Shown: positions 36,570 through 46,984 of the stretch, one piece after another
Layout of the letters: each line of letters begins with the position of its first letter
Position numbering within the stretch: position 1 is the first letter of the stretch
DNA from: Delphinus delphis
Taxonomy: Eukaryota; Chordata; Mammalia; Artiodactyla; Delphinidae
Reading direction: 5' to 3'
Assembly: GCF_949987515.2 (NCBI RefSeq)
Contig: NC_082694.2
Span: forward strand, 57,534,080 to 57,598,079
DNA length: 64,000 nt
Notes under the pieces: generated by a model
What the model was told of the DNA's origin: nothing
Databases searched by the model: none
What the model saw: the letters and a program-made list of their open reading frames with translations, nothing else
Translations under genes and position numbers: made by a program

Positions 36570-37372
36570 TAATTCCTCATCACTCTCGATATTTTTATTC
36601 AACATAGTTTTGGAAGTCCTAGCTATGGCAAACAGAGAAGAAAAAGAAATAAAAGGAATCCAAATTGGAAAAGAAGAAGTAAAACTGTCACTGTTTGCAG
36701 ATGACATGATACTATACATAGGAAATCCTAAAGATGCTACCAGAAAACTACTAGAGGTAATCAATGAATTTGGTAAAGGAGCAGGATACAAAATTAATGC
36801 ACAGAAATCTCTTGCATTCCTATATACTGATGATGAAAAATCTGAAAGAGAAATTAAGGAAGCACTCCCATTTACCATTGCAACAAAAAGAATAAAATAC
36901 CTAGGAATAAACCTACCTAAGGAGACCAAAGACCTGTATGTAGAAAACTATAAGACACTGATGAAAGAAATTAAAGATGATACAAACAGATGGAGAGATA
37001 CACCATGTTCTTGGATTGGAAGAACATGGTATATCTTTCTATCTGTTGTCAAGATGACAATACTACCAAAGGCAATCTACAGATTCAATGCAATCCCTAT
37101 CAAATTACCAATGGCATTTTTCACAGAACTAGAACAAAAAAATCTTAAAATTTGTATGGAGACACAAAAGACCCCGAATAGCCAAAGCAATCTTGAGAAA
37201 GAAAAATGGAGCTGGAGGAATCAGGCTCCCTGACTTAAGACTATACTACAAAGCTATAGTCATCAAAACAGTATGGTACTGGCACAAAAATAGAAATATA
37301 GATCAATGGAACAGGATAGAAAGCCCAGAAATAAACCCATGCACCTATGCTTAATTAATCTATGACAAGGAC
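36570..37372 (+). pseudogene. L1 ORF2 reverse-transcriptase fragment without 3' end
   Basis: Internal piece of ORF2 reading [20 protein letters not shown], then the catalytic FADD motif (36694-36705), [40 protein letters not shown], then [21 protein letters not shown] 241-codon frame (36508-37233) stays open across most of it, but it begins outside the L1 and ends by frameshift. The fragment stops around ctatgcttaattaatctatg, with no ORF2 C-terminus, 3' UTR or tail, which is unusual for L1. A template-switch-like hairpin replaces part of the sequence at 36982-37049. Confidence 0.9.
36982..37049 (+). other. Inverted repeat created inside L1 ORF2
   Basis: Left arm 36982-37012 (ends caccatgttctt), 7-nt loop ggattgg, right arm 37020-37049 (starts aagaacatggta). 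The other L1 copies here keep only the 5-bp core ttctt/aagaa and then continue aatcaatattgtg. So the right arm is a copied reverse complement of the left arm that replaced about 15 bp of normal L1 sequence. The reading frame is preserved through it. Confidence 0.88.
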
Positions 37373-38596
37373 AATGTGTTTCCATAAATACCTTAACAGA
37401 TCATTTTCTTTCAAAATTATATTAGAACATTTATCAACATAAAATTAATAATTCCTTCTAGCAACAGAGTGAGAGGATTTACAACAACCTTTAAAAATAA
37501 TGTTATTCATGATGGATCTTAGTCAAAGCAAAGAATTATAAAATATTGATTCTCTGACTGTAACATTTCAGAATTTTATTGTATGGGGGAAATATAATTT
37601 ATTTCAAATTAAAATAGAAATTTATCTCAATTATTCTGATATTCTTAGCTGTCAAAGTGTTTTTTAATTAGCTGTTTATATTATTCTTTTATTACTTTCA
37701 CTGAATTTTTTAAAAATTTGATAAAATAACCTATTGTAATAAATGATTCTGTAATTTATGGAGAGATTAACTATTATAAATATATGTAATTATTCTGAAA
37801 AGTATTTTTTTCATTTCAAGCAAATATTTTAGCTCTGATAATGCCACAAATTAAGTGAAAGTACGCTATTAAAAGTAATTTAGATACATTACTTTTCATG
37901 ATGCATAGAATTTTGACGAAGGGAGTTATTTTTAACTTTTTTGGGTCACTGGTTTCTTTGTAAAATTCATCAGATTTATATATCTATTGCCCAGAAAAAT
38001 GCATATATTCATCTGACATATATATCACTTATTGGTGGTACATGAACTGCTGATTTAGACCCGAGACTTAGAACCAATTTAAAGTCAAATTTGTTTTTTA
38101 ATGTTAATTGTAAAATCTAATCACTGCCATCCTTATTTGATAGTTTATATGGGTGGACTCCAAAGTCTAAAAAGACTTAATCTAAATGATTAAAGAGTTG
38201 ACTACTAATTTGATCAATTTCCTGGGAAAAAAATTTAAAAAATAAGAAATGTAATAAATATGCCCAAGTCAGTACTCTTGTTGGAAAGACAGACTCAAAT
38301 AACTTATTTTACAGTGAATCATAAGAAAAGGTATCTGTTGGTGTTCCAATAGTTTAAAAACTCTTCAAAAAAAGTAAATAAATACTTGACTCATATTTTT
38401 ATGTTCTTAAAATATAAAGGTTTCCCACTCATGGTGTCAATGAAAAAAATGTTTCCATACCAACAAAAAAGGCAACCTATTACAAAATCACTAAAATGGA
38501 CTTGCTTATAATTTGGAATATCATCAAGTATTGGACATTTTCCTGCTCTCAAAGGGCTTATATTTGCAAAAAGACAGACTGACCAGTATGTAAGAA
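37373..38596. other. Unassigned AT-rich DNA
   Basis: No gene or recognisable repeat. The L1 3' half expected after 37372 is absent. Confidence 0.45.
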
Positions 38597-38624
38597 CGAA
38601 CACGCACACACACACACACACACA
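38597..38624. repeat. (CA)n microsatellite
   Basis: Short CA tract of about 12 units (cgaacacgcacacacac...). Confidence 0.9.
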
Positions 38625-38689
38625 TTTTATTGCTCTATTAACTAATATTTCTCTTAGATTTTTAAATTACAACATGTAACATGGGTTCC

Positions 38690-38895
38690 AGAGTGAGATG
38701 TGCTAAAGTGAAATCCTGGATCTACCAGTTGCTAAATGGCAAAGGTACTTATTATTTTTGTTTACTTCCCTGTAAAATGTGTTCCTCACCCGGAATGAGA
38801 TTGTGTACTTCATTGGGTTTTGGTGAAGATTGAACAATATAATAATTTTAAGTGTTTATCCCAGTGTCTGAAGCAGAGTAAACACTCAAAATATT
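38690..38895 (+). repeat. MIR SINE
   Basis: Forward MIR: gtgaaatcctggatctacca, gttgctaaatggcaaaggta, cttccctgtaaaatgtgttc, tgaagattgaacaatataat, cccagtgtctgaagcagagt, aaacactcaaaat. Nearly the full consensus order is present. Confidence 0.8.
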
Positions 38896-38992
38896 AACTA
38901 TGAATAATTCTGTAACTATACTGTGATAGTAGTAAATGTAATATTTTAAGGACTCAAAATTCTTCCAAAACTTTTTCTAAGGAAACAAAGCA

Positions 38993-39017
38993 TGGATAGA
39001 TAGATAGATAGATAGGT
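38993..39017. repeat. (ATAG)n short tandem repeat
   Basis: Five to six ATAG units, gatagatagatagatagata. Confidence 0.9.
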
Positions 39018-39049
39018 ATAGAAATAAATATGCAGACACATACAGCATA

Positions 39050-39525
39050 CAGTTCTCAAAGCATGGTCCAGGGACCTCTAAAGGGCTCCCAGATCCTCTC
39101 GTGGAGCTCACGATGTCAAAACTATTTTCATCAGGATACTAATACATTATTTTCTTTCTTCATTCTAATTTTCTCACAAATGTAACGTGAAGTTTCTGAG
39201 GCCAGAAGGCAGAAGCAGATATGAGACTCCAGCTGCCCTCTATTAAGCAAGACATTAAAGAGATTTGCAAAGTGCAAAAACAATGCCACTATTTTCACTA
39301 AACTAAATTCTTTGAAAAGTAAAATTATTTTTATAGAATATGTTATAAATATAAATATGCAATGGCTCCTCTATTTCATTTTAAATGATTCAATAAATAA
39401 ATATATCAAATATGGCTCAGTTTTATAATTTTTATAACTATGAATAGATATAATCTACATAAACAAAATACCTTTGGTGTCTTCCATGTAAAGGAGTCTT
39501 TAAACTAGAAAGATTAGGATGTGCT
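39050..39525 (+). mobile_element. Ancient hAT-like DNA transposon
   Basis: Opens cagttctcaaagcatggtcc, continues gggacctctaaagggctccc, gtcaaaactattttcatcag, and later gtcttccatgtaaaggagtc and tttaaactagaaagattagg. This is the order of a common non-autonomous mammalian DNA transposon related to hAT elements. The terminal inverted end is eroded. Family name not assigned. Confidence 0.55.
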
Positions 39526-40382
39526 GCTCTACAGATTGCTTTGCAGTCTTAACCATCTATAAAAAAATGTATCCATATCATGTCAGTATATCCAAATCTA
39601 CAATTCCATTTCTTTTTGGCTGAATTATATCCCCCAAATATCCCAAATATCTTTCTTTTAAAGTACAAATTTATTTAATTCAACTGACAGGGGCTGAGTT
39701 TTCAGCAGACAAGATGACCACAGATTAGAGTATGGTTTCTTTGGGAAGAGAGGGGAGCTTGTTCAAGTTGTACGGATACATTTTTCAGTGGAGGCTCCAC
39801 TATCGATTGTGTTTAGTTTGTTTTGTTTTGTTTGGGATTTCATCACTATGTCTATTCCTTGAGCAAATCTGATAACCATGAAATCATACAAGGAAAATGG
39901 AAGGTCAGTCATTAATTAGGCATTTTCTCATCAGTTCTAACAGAACTCACTTAATAATAATAGCTATGGGGAAAGAAACCAATGGAAAATAACAAATATA
40001 GCTGCCTCTCAGTCCATGAGCACCTAATCACTGTACATTTAATCAGTAACAGAGAATTACCTTGTGTTTCACTAAGCTGATAAGATAAATGTGAACCAAT
40101 GTGAATTTAGTTATGAGCATTACTCAGTGATGTTGAATTTTATCTTGAAATCTCTAAGTATTTTAAGTTCCATATGCTTTTGTACATAAAGGAACAACTG
40201 AAATATTAAGTCTTAGTGTGTTATTCAGATTTTGCAGAGGTTAGTTCATGCTCAGAACATCAGGGTTTCAATGTCAGTGACCCACCGAATAAAACCCAAC
40301 ACTATGGAGTAAAAAAAACCTCTATGTAAATAATTTAAGTTTCAATTTGACTTTAATTTAAAAGGAATACCTTCATTATGTT
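39526..40382. other. Unassigned DNA
   Basis: No gene or repeat recognised. A short (GTTTT)n run near 39818. Confidence 0.4.
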
Positions 40383-40865
40383 TGCATTGGTTTTCTATTG
40401 CTGCTCTAACAAATTTCTACAAACACAGTAGTTTAAGACAATGCAGCTATTCTCTTACAGTTCTAGAATTTAGGATTCTAAAATCAAGGTATTAGAATGG
40501 CTGCAGTCCTTCTGGAGGCTTTAGGGTACAATCAATTTCCTGCCATTTCTAGTTTTGGAAGGTTACCTCCATTAGTTGGCTAGTGGTCCTTTGCTTTATC
40601 TTCAAAACATTCAAAGAACATTACTCCAACCTCTGGCTCCATGGTCATCCGCTTTTTCTAATTTTGACCCTCTTGTCTCCCTCTTGTAACATCTGTGATT
40701 TCATTAGGATCACTTGAATAATCCAGGATAATCTCCCCATTTGAAGATCCTTAATTTAAATGGATCATCAATGTTCTTTTTACCATGGAAGGTAACATAT
40801 TCACTGATTCTGAGGATTAGCATGTGAACATCTTTTGGGGGGAGAGTATTATTTTGTCTACCACA
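40383..40865 (-). mobile_element. Solo LTR, MLT1-like (ERVL-MaLR)
   Basis: Second MLT1-like LTR, also reversed: ttttctattgctgctctaac, ttctcttacagttctagaat, gtccttctggaggctttagg, gaataatccaggataatctc, ggtaacatattcactgattc, ttgtctaccaca. It begins tgcattgg. The flanking 5-mers (atgtt/atgac) agree at only 3 of 5, consistent with age. More diverged than the copy at 6.8 kb. Confidence 0.75.
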
Positions 40866-41724
40866 ATGACTAATGCTAACAGGTAATTTTTATGAAAAAA
40901 GACTTTTGGTAATGATACTTAGGTATCTTAGGTAATGATACTTAGGTAGATGCCTACTAAAAGCACCTACTATGAAATATATTAAATAGATTGTCCATGA
41001 ATCAGAACAGTTGTATATATTGACCTAGCTACTGCATAATGTGCTAGTAAATCAGGAATATCAGAATGGAAGTAAATTATCTACAACAAATCTTGCTCTT
41101 GAGTTTCATTTGCCTATTTTGTCGACATTTCCATTCACTCTTCAGATATATATTAAGAATCAGAAACCATGGGAAAATCACCATATGAAAAGGAATGGTC
41201 TAACACATTCTTTTCATTACAGAAAGGTACAATATTTGGGGTGGAGGAGTTAACTATGTTTGGACACAAATACACAAATAAATACCATCACAAGTCATTA
41301 CACAACAAGAAATTTAAAAGAAAGTATCGACCAAACGAGGAATGATCAGTACAAAGAGGGCAAAATGGAAGTTCAGAGAAAAGAGAAATCTGTTGCTGAG
41401 ATGTATTTATGGAGGCCCTGTGGCCACAGGTTAGGGTCCTGGTAATAGCTGAGCTTGGAACGAAAAGGGAGAGCTGGCTGGGTCTGGGAACTGAAGGAAG
41501 ACATCCCAAGTGCAGGTAATCACAGGGAGAGGCAGAGGATGTTTGTGGGACTGTAGACTCCTTTTTGACTGAACTGTATGTTTCAAAAAAATTTTTACAA
41601 AATAAAGTTAAAATTATAGATTTTTACTAGACTGGAAAATGTCTTGAATGACAGACAGATTTCAGATATTAGACGAAGATCTAACAATAAAGATGAAAGA
41701 AACATAAAGTAGTAGGAAAAGCAG
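40866..41724. other. Unassigned DNA
   Basis: No gene. A 23-bp tandem pair at about 40907-40950 (ggtaatgatacttaggta twice). The small frames at 41041-41509 are chance. Confidence 0.4.
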
Positions 41725-41930
41725 AAACTAGAAGTTAGATCCTCTGTACTCCTCTAGCTGGGTGAGTGCGACCATGGTTCGTTTCTGTCAGAGTCTCAAT
41801 GTTTCAAGTGCAAAACAAAAAAACAACAACCACCAAACAAGATTTGCCCATGCTATTCTTATAATTGCTTTGAGGATCATCTGAGATCATACATGCTAAA
41901 ATGTTCTACAATTGTAAAGCGTCATAAAAT
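41725..41930 (+). repeat. MIR SINE remnant
   Basis: Forward MIR: gttagatcctctgtactcct, ctagctgggtgagtgcgacc, cagagtctcaatgtttcaag, then an A/C-rich insertion, ctttgaggatcatctgagat, aatgttctacaattgtaaag. Confidence 0.6.
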
Positions 41931-42271
41931 CAAACATCTCACTAAAGTGTCAAGTAGAAGATGGATGCCCTGGCATAAGGAAATGCTTTATTTGCTCCCA
42001 TAACTGTTGAGACAGATGCATTTTAGGTTAGAACAATTATCTTTTAGCCCCAAAGATAATGTGAGCAAGTACCTAAAAAGAGAAAGGGAAAGGAAAAGAG
42101 ATCATTAATTTCTTTTTCTTCTTATAGTGCTGTGAAAAGAGTAAATAATTTTATCCTAAGTTTAAAAAAACAAACAAACAAAAACAGGATAAAGTTATAT
42201 TCTAAAGAACCAGCCCTTTACAGTGAGTTCTCATGATTTGATTCAGGATTCCTGAATTTGGTAGCCTCATT
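41931..42271. other. Unassigned DNA
   Basis: No gene or repeat recognised, apart from a short (CAAA)n run at 42168-42186. Confidence 0.4.
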
Positions 42272-42282
42272 CAAACTGCTTT

Positions 42283-42479
42283 TTTTTGCAGTACGTGGGC
42301 CTCTCACTGTTGTGGCCTCTCCCGTTGTGGAGCACGGGCTCCGGACACGCAGGCTCAGCGGCCATGGCTCACGGGCGCAGCTGCTCCGCAGCATGTGGGA
42401 TCTTCCCGGACCGGGGCACGAACCCGTGTCCCCCGCATCGGCAGGCGGACTCTCAACCACTGTGCCACCAGGGAAGCCC
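42283..42479 (-). mobile_element. CHR-type SINE, short form
   Basis: Reverse copy of about 197 bp: T-tail, gcagtacgtgggcctctcac, an internal ctccggacacgcaggctcag, then ccaccagggaagcccc. It lacks the 3' half of the long-form copies. A perfect 11-bp duplication, caaactgcttt, lies at 42272-42282 and 42480-42490. Low divergence and a clean tail suggest a young insertion. Confidence 0.93.
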
Positions 42480-42490
42480 CAAACTGCTTT

Positions 42491-43368
42491 AACATCAAAT
42501 ATATATGCTTTTAATATCCTCAGTTTTGAATTGTCTCTTCTACTCTCCATTAGAAAGGATAATAAAGAATGGACTCTATGATATGTAGATATCAATTGAC
42601 ATATTTTACAGTCCACCAGCTTCAAGAGGTAACATTTTAAGTTCTTGCCTATCAGAAAAAATTATGTTTATAGTGCTGTTCTTATGGGAACTCTTGAGTG
42701 GAAAAGTTCCTTCATTAAGAAAAGGAATGTGATCAGCACATTGGAATGTAAATTTCTCAGGCACAAGGGTTTCCTTACAGTATTTTAATAGACCTTGACT
42801 TCATGGTTCCCTTAATTTAAGAAGTTATCAGGCATCAACAACAGTTCCAGGCACTTCCAATAAGCCTATAAACAGATAAGAAAATATTAACAAGGTACAA
42901 GAGATTGCATTTAGTTTAGATTTTTGAAACAACCTAAAATGTAACAGTATTAAACCACGTATGATTTAAATTTAAGGTAGTAAAAATCACCTTTGAGATT
43001 GTTCTCTCATTTTATTTCTACCCCTATCCCCAGCTCACAGTCAATCTTGGCCACCACAAGAACCACACACATGTACCGCAGCCCACTGTGGGGTGAGGGT
43101 TATCTCCTCCTGGAACATTAGGAAACAGTGTCTGCTTTACAGCATTTCCCACTTTAAGTTACTTTGTGTCCTTGCTTGTGTTGTTGGACTCTAGATGGGA
43201 CATGAGATACTTAACATTATTGGATGCATCAGACATGATAAGGCAACTGAAAGTAATTTGAAAACTATTTCATTACTAGTGTAAGTTCTTCCTACTTGTA
43301 ATTGTGGTGGTAATAGCCTAGCCTGGCAATGTGTTTCATTCACTCACCATACACATTATACACAAGAG
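42491..43368. other. Unassigned DNA
   Basis: No gene or repeat recognised. Confidence 0.4.
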
Positions 43369-43440
43369 AAAAAGAGAGAAAGCAAAAGGGGAGGGGAGGG
43401 GGGAAGAGAGAGAGAGAGAAAGAGTGAGAGAGAGAATGAA
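43369..43440. repeat. GA-rich low-complexity tract
   Basis: Purine-only run with ggggaggggagggggg followed by (GA)n. The G-runs could form a G-quadruplex; this is inference. Confidence 0.85.
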
Positions 43441-43494
43441 TGCAAAGCTCCTCTCCCATTAGTTCTTTAAAAAATGTTTTGTTTATATTCGATG

Positions 43495-43614
43495 TTAAAA
43501 TCCAGGAAGCAGAGGGTTCAAAGCCTGTGCCTCAGCTACCTCATCTAAAAGTGAAGGTATAGAAGTTATGAGAAACTGTCAAGACAGTTAAAATAATGAA
43601 TATGATAGCACCTT
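43495..43614 (+). repeat. MIR-like SINE remnant
   Basis: Weak forward MIR: gcagagggttcaaagcctgt, gcctcagctacctcatctaa, gacagttaaaataatgaata. It runs up to the target site of the next L1. Confidence 0.45.
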
Positions 43615-43631
43615 AAGAAAACAGTGCTACA

Positions 43632-44234
43632 CTATTTACAACAGCCAGGACATGGAAGCAACCTAAGCGTCCATCAACAGATGAATGGATAAAAAAGATG
43701 TGGCACATATATACAATGGAATATTACTCAGCCATAAAAAGAAATGAAATTCAGTTATTTGTAGTGAGGTGGATGGACCTAGAGTCTGTCATACAGAGTG
43801 AAGTAAGTCAGAAAGAGAAAAACAAATACCTTATGCTAACACATATATATGGAATTTAAAAAAAAAAAAAGGTTCTAAGAACCTAGGGGCAGGACAGGAA
43901 TAAAGACACAGACGTAGAGAATGGACTTGAGGACACGAGGACGGGGAAGGGTAAGCTGGGACAAAGTGAGAGAGTGGCATGGACTTATATATACTACCAA
44001 GCTGGTGGGAAGCAGTCGCATAGCACAGGGAGATCAGTTTGGTGCTTTGTGACCACCTAGAGGGGTGGGATAGGGAGGGTGGGAGGGAGACACAAGAAGG
44101 AGGGGATATGGGGATATATGTACACGTATAGCTGATTCACTTTGTTATACAGCAGAAACTAACACAACATTGTAAAGCAATTATACTCCAATAAAGATGT
44201 TAAAAAAAAAAGTTGAACATAACCTGAAGAAAAA
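43632..44234 (+). mobile_element. LINE-1 3' end with probable short 3' transduction
   Basis: 5'-truncated young-type L1: ORF2 C-terminal coding (tggataaaaaagatgtggca ... ggtggatggacctagagtct), 3' UTR with acctaggggcaggacaggaa, aactaacacaacattgtaaa and ccaataaagatgtt. After the first A-tail (44201-44211) come 18 non-L1 bases, gttgaacataacctgaag, and a second A-rich tail. The flanking duplication, aagaaaacagtgctaca / aagaaaatagtgctata (43615-43631, 44235-44251; 15 of 17 match), lies outside that extra piece, so it moved with the element. Confidence 0.88.
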
Positions 44235-44552
44235 AAGAAAATAGTGCTATATATCAAATGTATTGTTATTACTAGTTATTACTGTTAAAATATAAAATAT
44301 TTTTTGAAATCTTTATTTCAAGCCAACCTGACATAGGTTAGCCACTGCACATTCTATAAAGCGTAATAGTATAAAAAGATCTGCCTAGCAGGATCCATTT
44401 GCTAACCCTTGCGAGCTCCTCCCCAAAGGGCTGGCAGAGCAGGTGGAAACCAGGACAAGAACTTAGCTCGAGGAACTCTTACATGTAATTTAGCAGGATA
44501 GGAAATCTACATCCATTCCTCCCTGAGAATCTCTATCTCAATAAGTGGCACA

Positions 44553-44921
44553 GGGACTTCTCTGGTGGCGCAGTGGTTAAGAATCTGCCTGCCAATGCAG
44601 GGGACACGGGTTTGAGCCCTGGTCCGGGAAGATCCCACATGCCACGGAGCAACTAAGCCCGTGTGCCACAACTACTGAGCCTGTGCTCTAGGGCCCGCAG
44701 GCCACAACTACTGAGCCCACGTGCCACACCTACTGACGCACGGGCGCCCAGAGCCTGCGCTCTGCAACAAGAGAAGCCACTCCAATGAGAAGCCCACACA
44801 CCACAACAAAGAGTGGCCCCCACTCGCCGCAACTAGCGAAAGCCTTTGCGCATCAACAAAGACCCAACGCAGCCAAAAATAAATAAATAAAATAAATAGA
44901 TTTATAAAAAAAAGAAAAAAA
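44553..44921 (+). mobile_element. CHR-type SINE, long form with internal triplication
   Basis: Opens gggacttctctggtggcgca, with a B-box-like gggtttgagccctgg. The body motif gccacaactactgagcc appears three times in tandem (about 44666-44740, the last diverged). The copies at 2.5 and 32.9 kb have it once. Long (AAATA)n-type tail. A perfect 13-bp duplication, aataagtggcaca, lies at 44540-44552 and 44922-44934. Confidence 0.94.
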
Positions 44922-45029
44922 AATAAGTGGCACAAAACCCTACCCCTCTATTCCTTACAAATACTAAGATCTCAAGTGGAATTTATATTGCAAGTTGGGC
45001 CAAAATTTTATTTCTGGGAAAATACTTCT

Positions 45030-45690
45030 TTGTAATCATAGCTACCATTTATTGAGCGCCTTATATATCCCATGATCATTTATAAATGCTTTTCTTTTGG
45101 CCTGGGGCATCCTCTTTTCCCCAGTTCCCTTCTTTTCCCAGTTAACATCTACACACTCATTTTTTAACTTATTTATTCATTCCTTTCCCTCTGACATTCA
45201 AAATATCATTTTTTTGAGTACGGGGAGGCAGAATGACACGCTTCCTGGCTTGGATCCCGACTCGAATCCCCCTCACTCAGGGCAGATTTCTGAGCTCCCT
45301 GCACCCTGTGATGAAAGAGCCTATGGATCCCTGTATGTCACCTCCAATGCTCATTTCCAATTCATAGGCCTTCCCCAATAGAAGTAAGTTTGAGGGTGGA
45401 AACATATCTATCTTACGCAGACTTTATTCTCACTTTGAGTAGCACCTGGTACGGTGTATATGTTCAGAAAGCCGTTGCTGAATAAATATATACATACACT
45501 TTGCCTATAACATTGCACCAAATCCACAAAATCACTCTTTGAGGCAGAAGTGGTGAACCCTGTTTCAAATATGAGGAAATAGAAACAACATTTGTAAGCT
45601 GTCCAAGGGTTACATAACTAGTAAAATGAAGAGAGCTAGATTTCAGTGCAGACCTGTGTGACTCAGCCCTGGGTTTTGTTTTCTTGTTTT
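45030..45690 (+). repeat. Mosaic of old L2 and MIR fragments
   Basis: 45030-45075 resembles the end of a reverse MIR (accatttattgagcgcctta). 45090-45200 and 45380-45490 resemble the L2 3' region (tctatcttacgcagactttattctc, gcacctggtacggtgtatat, then gctgaataaatata). 45545-45670 is a reverse MIR (caaatatgaggaaatagaaa, gtccaagggttacataacta). 45225-45370 is unassigned. All highly diverged; order and orientation are approximate. Confidence 0.45.
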
Positions 45691-46052
45691 TGTTTCCCCT
45701 GGGACCCTGCCCTATGGGAATGGTTCCTTTGCACCAGAACTGGAAATTTCAAATAAAAATATAATAAATGAATACTTGCCTTCTATACATTTTATAAAAG
45801 TTCAACTCATACAAAAAGTAATATTAAGCTATATTAATAAATGTACAGTTTCTCTAACAAGACATATACAAATTATATCTAAATCATGTTGTCAAGTATT
45901 CTCTTTTTTGTTTTTATCATACTCTCCCCATCTTTTATATTCAGTACCTAGGAGTAAATAATGGTCAGGTTTAATAGGTAAGGTTAACATTCTCACTGGG
46001 TTTTTGAACCTTAGACCTAAGTTCCATATTTTTCAAAAAGTCAACCAACGAG
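45691..46052. other. Unassigned AT-rich DNA
   Basis: Nothing recognised before the next SINE. Confidence 0.4.
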
Positions 46053-46254
46053 GGGCTTCCCTGGTGGCACAGTAGTTGAGAGTCCGCCTGCCGATGCAGG
46101 GGACACGGGTTCGTGCCCCAGTCCGGGAAGATCCCACATGCCGCCGAGCGGCTGGGCCCGTGAGCCATGGCCGCTGAGCCTGCGCGTCCGGAGCCTGTGC
46201 TCCGCAACAGGAGAGGCCACAGCAGTGAGAGGCCCGCGTACTGCAAAAAAAAAA
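46053..46254 (+). mobile_element. CHR-type SINE, short form
   Basis: About 200 bp: gggcttccctggtggcacag, a B-box-like gggttcgtgcccc, gcggctgggcccgtgagcca, gaggcccgcgtactgc, and a pure A-tail of 10. No convincing target-site duplication. Same subtype as the copies at 42.3 and 62.9 kb. Confidence 0.92.
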
Positions 46255-46259
46255 GCCAC

Positions 46260-46579
46260 CAGGATTTTAGGTTACTTCACTATAAGCTGTATTTTCTTAT
46301 TATCTAAAAGTAATGGCTTATGTCTCCTCAAACCGTAGAGTAAAATTATTCACTCAAGGAGGTGTAACATGCTAGGGTCCCTGCCTTCTCCCCTACACAC
46401 ACCATGCCCACTGTGAAATGTACAGCTCTTAAACATTCCATGTGTGTATCATCTGGTTCAGCAGTGGCCTGGACTGGAACTAGACATAAAGAATACAGAA
46501 TACGTGAGAGAGGGAAGGCTTTCGTAGCCTTCGCATTTATGTACGTCATTCACTGAAAAAGTCTTTCCATCTACTCTCA
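46260..46579. other. Unassigned DNA
   Basis: No gene or repeat recognised. Confidence 0.4.
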
Positions 46580-46980
46580 TACTAAATGAAGTAAGTCGGA
46601 GAAAGAGAAATATTGTATATCGCTTAGATGTGGAATCTAAAAACAAATGATACAAATAAATTTATTTACAAAACAGAAACAGACTCACAGGCTTAGAGTA
46701 TGAATTTATGGTTACCAGGGAGGAAGGGTGAGGGGGACGGATAGTTAGGGAGTTTGGGATTGACATGTATACACTGCTATATTTAAAATAAATAATGAAC
46801 AAGGACCTACTGTATAAAAAAATGGAGAGGGGAGAAGAGAACGATATAGATGAAACTGGCCACGTGTTGATAATTGTTGAAGCTAATTGATGGATTCATG
46901 CGGATTCATTACACTACTCCTTCTACTTTTGTGTATGTTTGAAATTTTCCATAATAAAAAAGTGTTTAAAATTAAAAAAA
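46580..46980 (+). mobile_element. Two L1 3' ends joined (chimeric tail)
   Basis: 46580-46815 is artiodactyl/cetacean L1 3' UTR (aagtaagtcggagaaagaga, taccagggaggaagggtgag, gaacaaggacctactgtat). It breaks off before its normal end and continues after an A-run with a different L1M-type 3' end (gatgaaactggccacgtgtt, gtatgtttgaaattttccat, aataaaaaagtg). Either a chimeric transcript or two insertions with a deletion at the join. Confidence 0.7.
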
Positions 46981-46984
46981 AAAT

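Noticed and set aside
36508..37233. 241-codon frame as a host gene
   Set aside because: It is L1 ORF2 reverse transcriptase (FADD motif at 36694-36705) with an arbitrary upstream methionine and a frameshift at the end.
42258..42581. Overlapping 107-, 68- and 135-codon frames on both strands
   Set aside because: All three run through the short CHR SINE at 42283-42479, whose GC-rich body lacks stops; the same happens at 46.1 and 62.9 kb.
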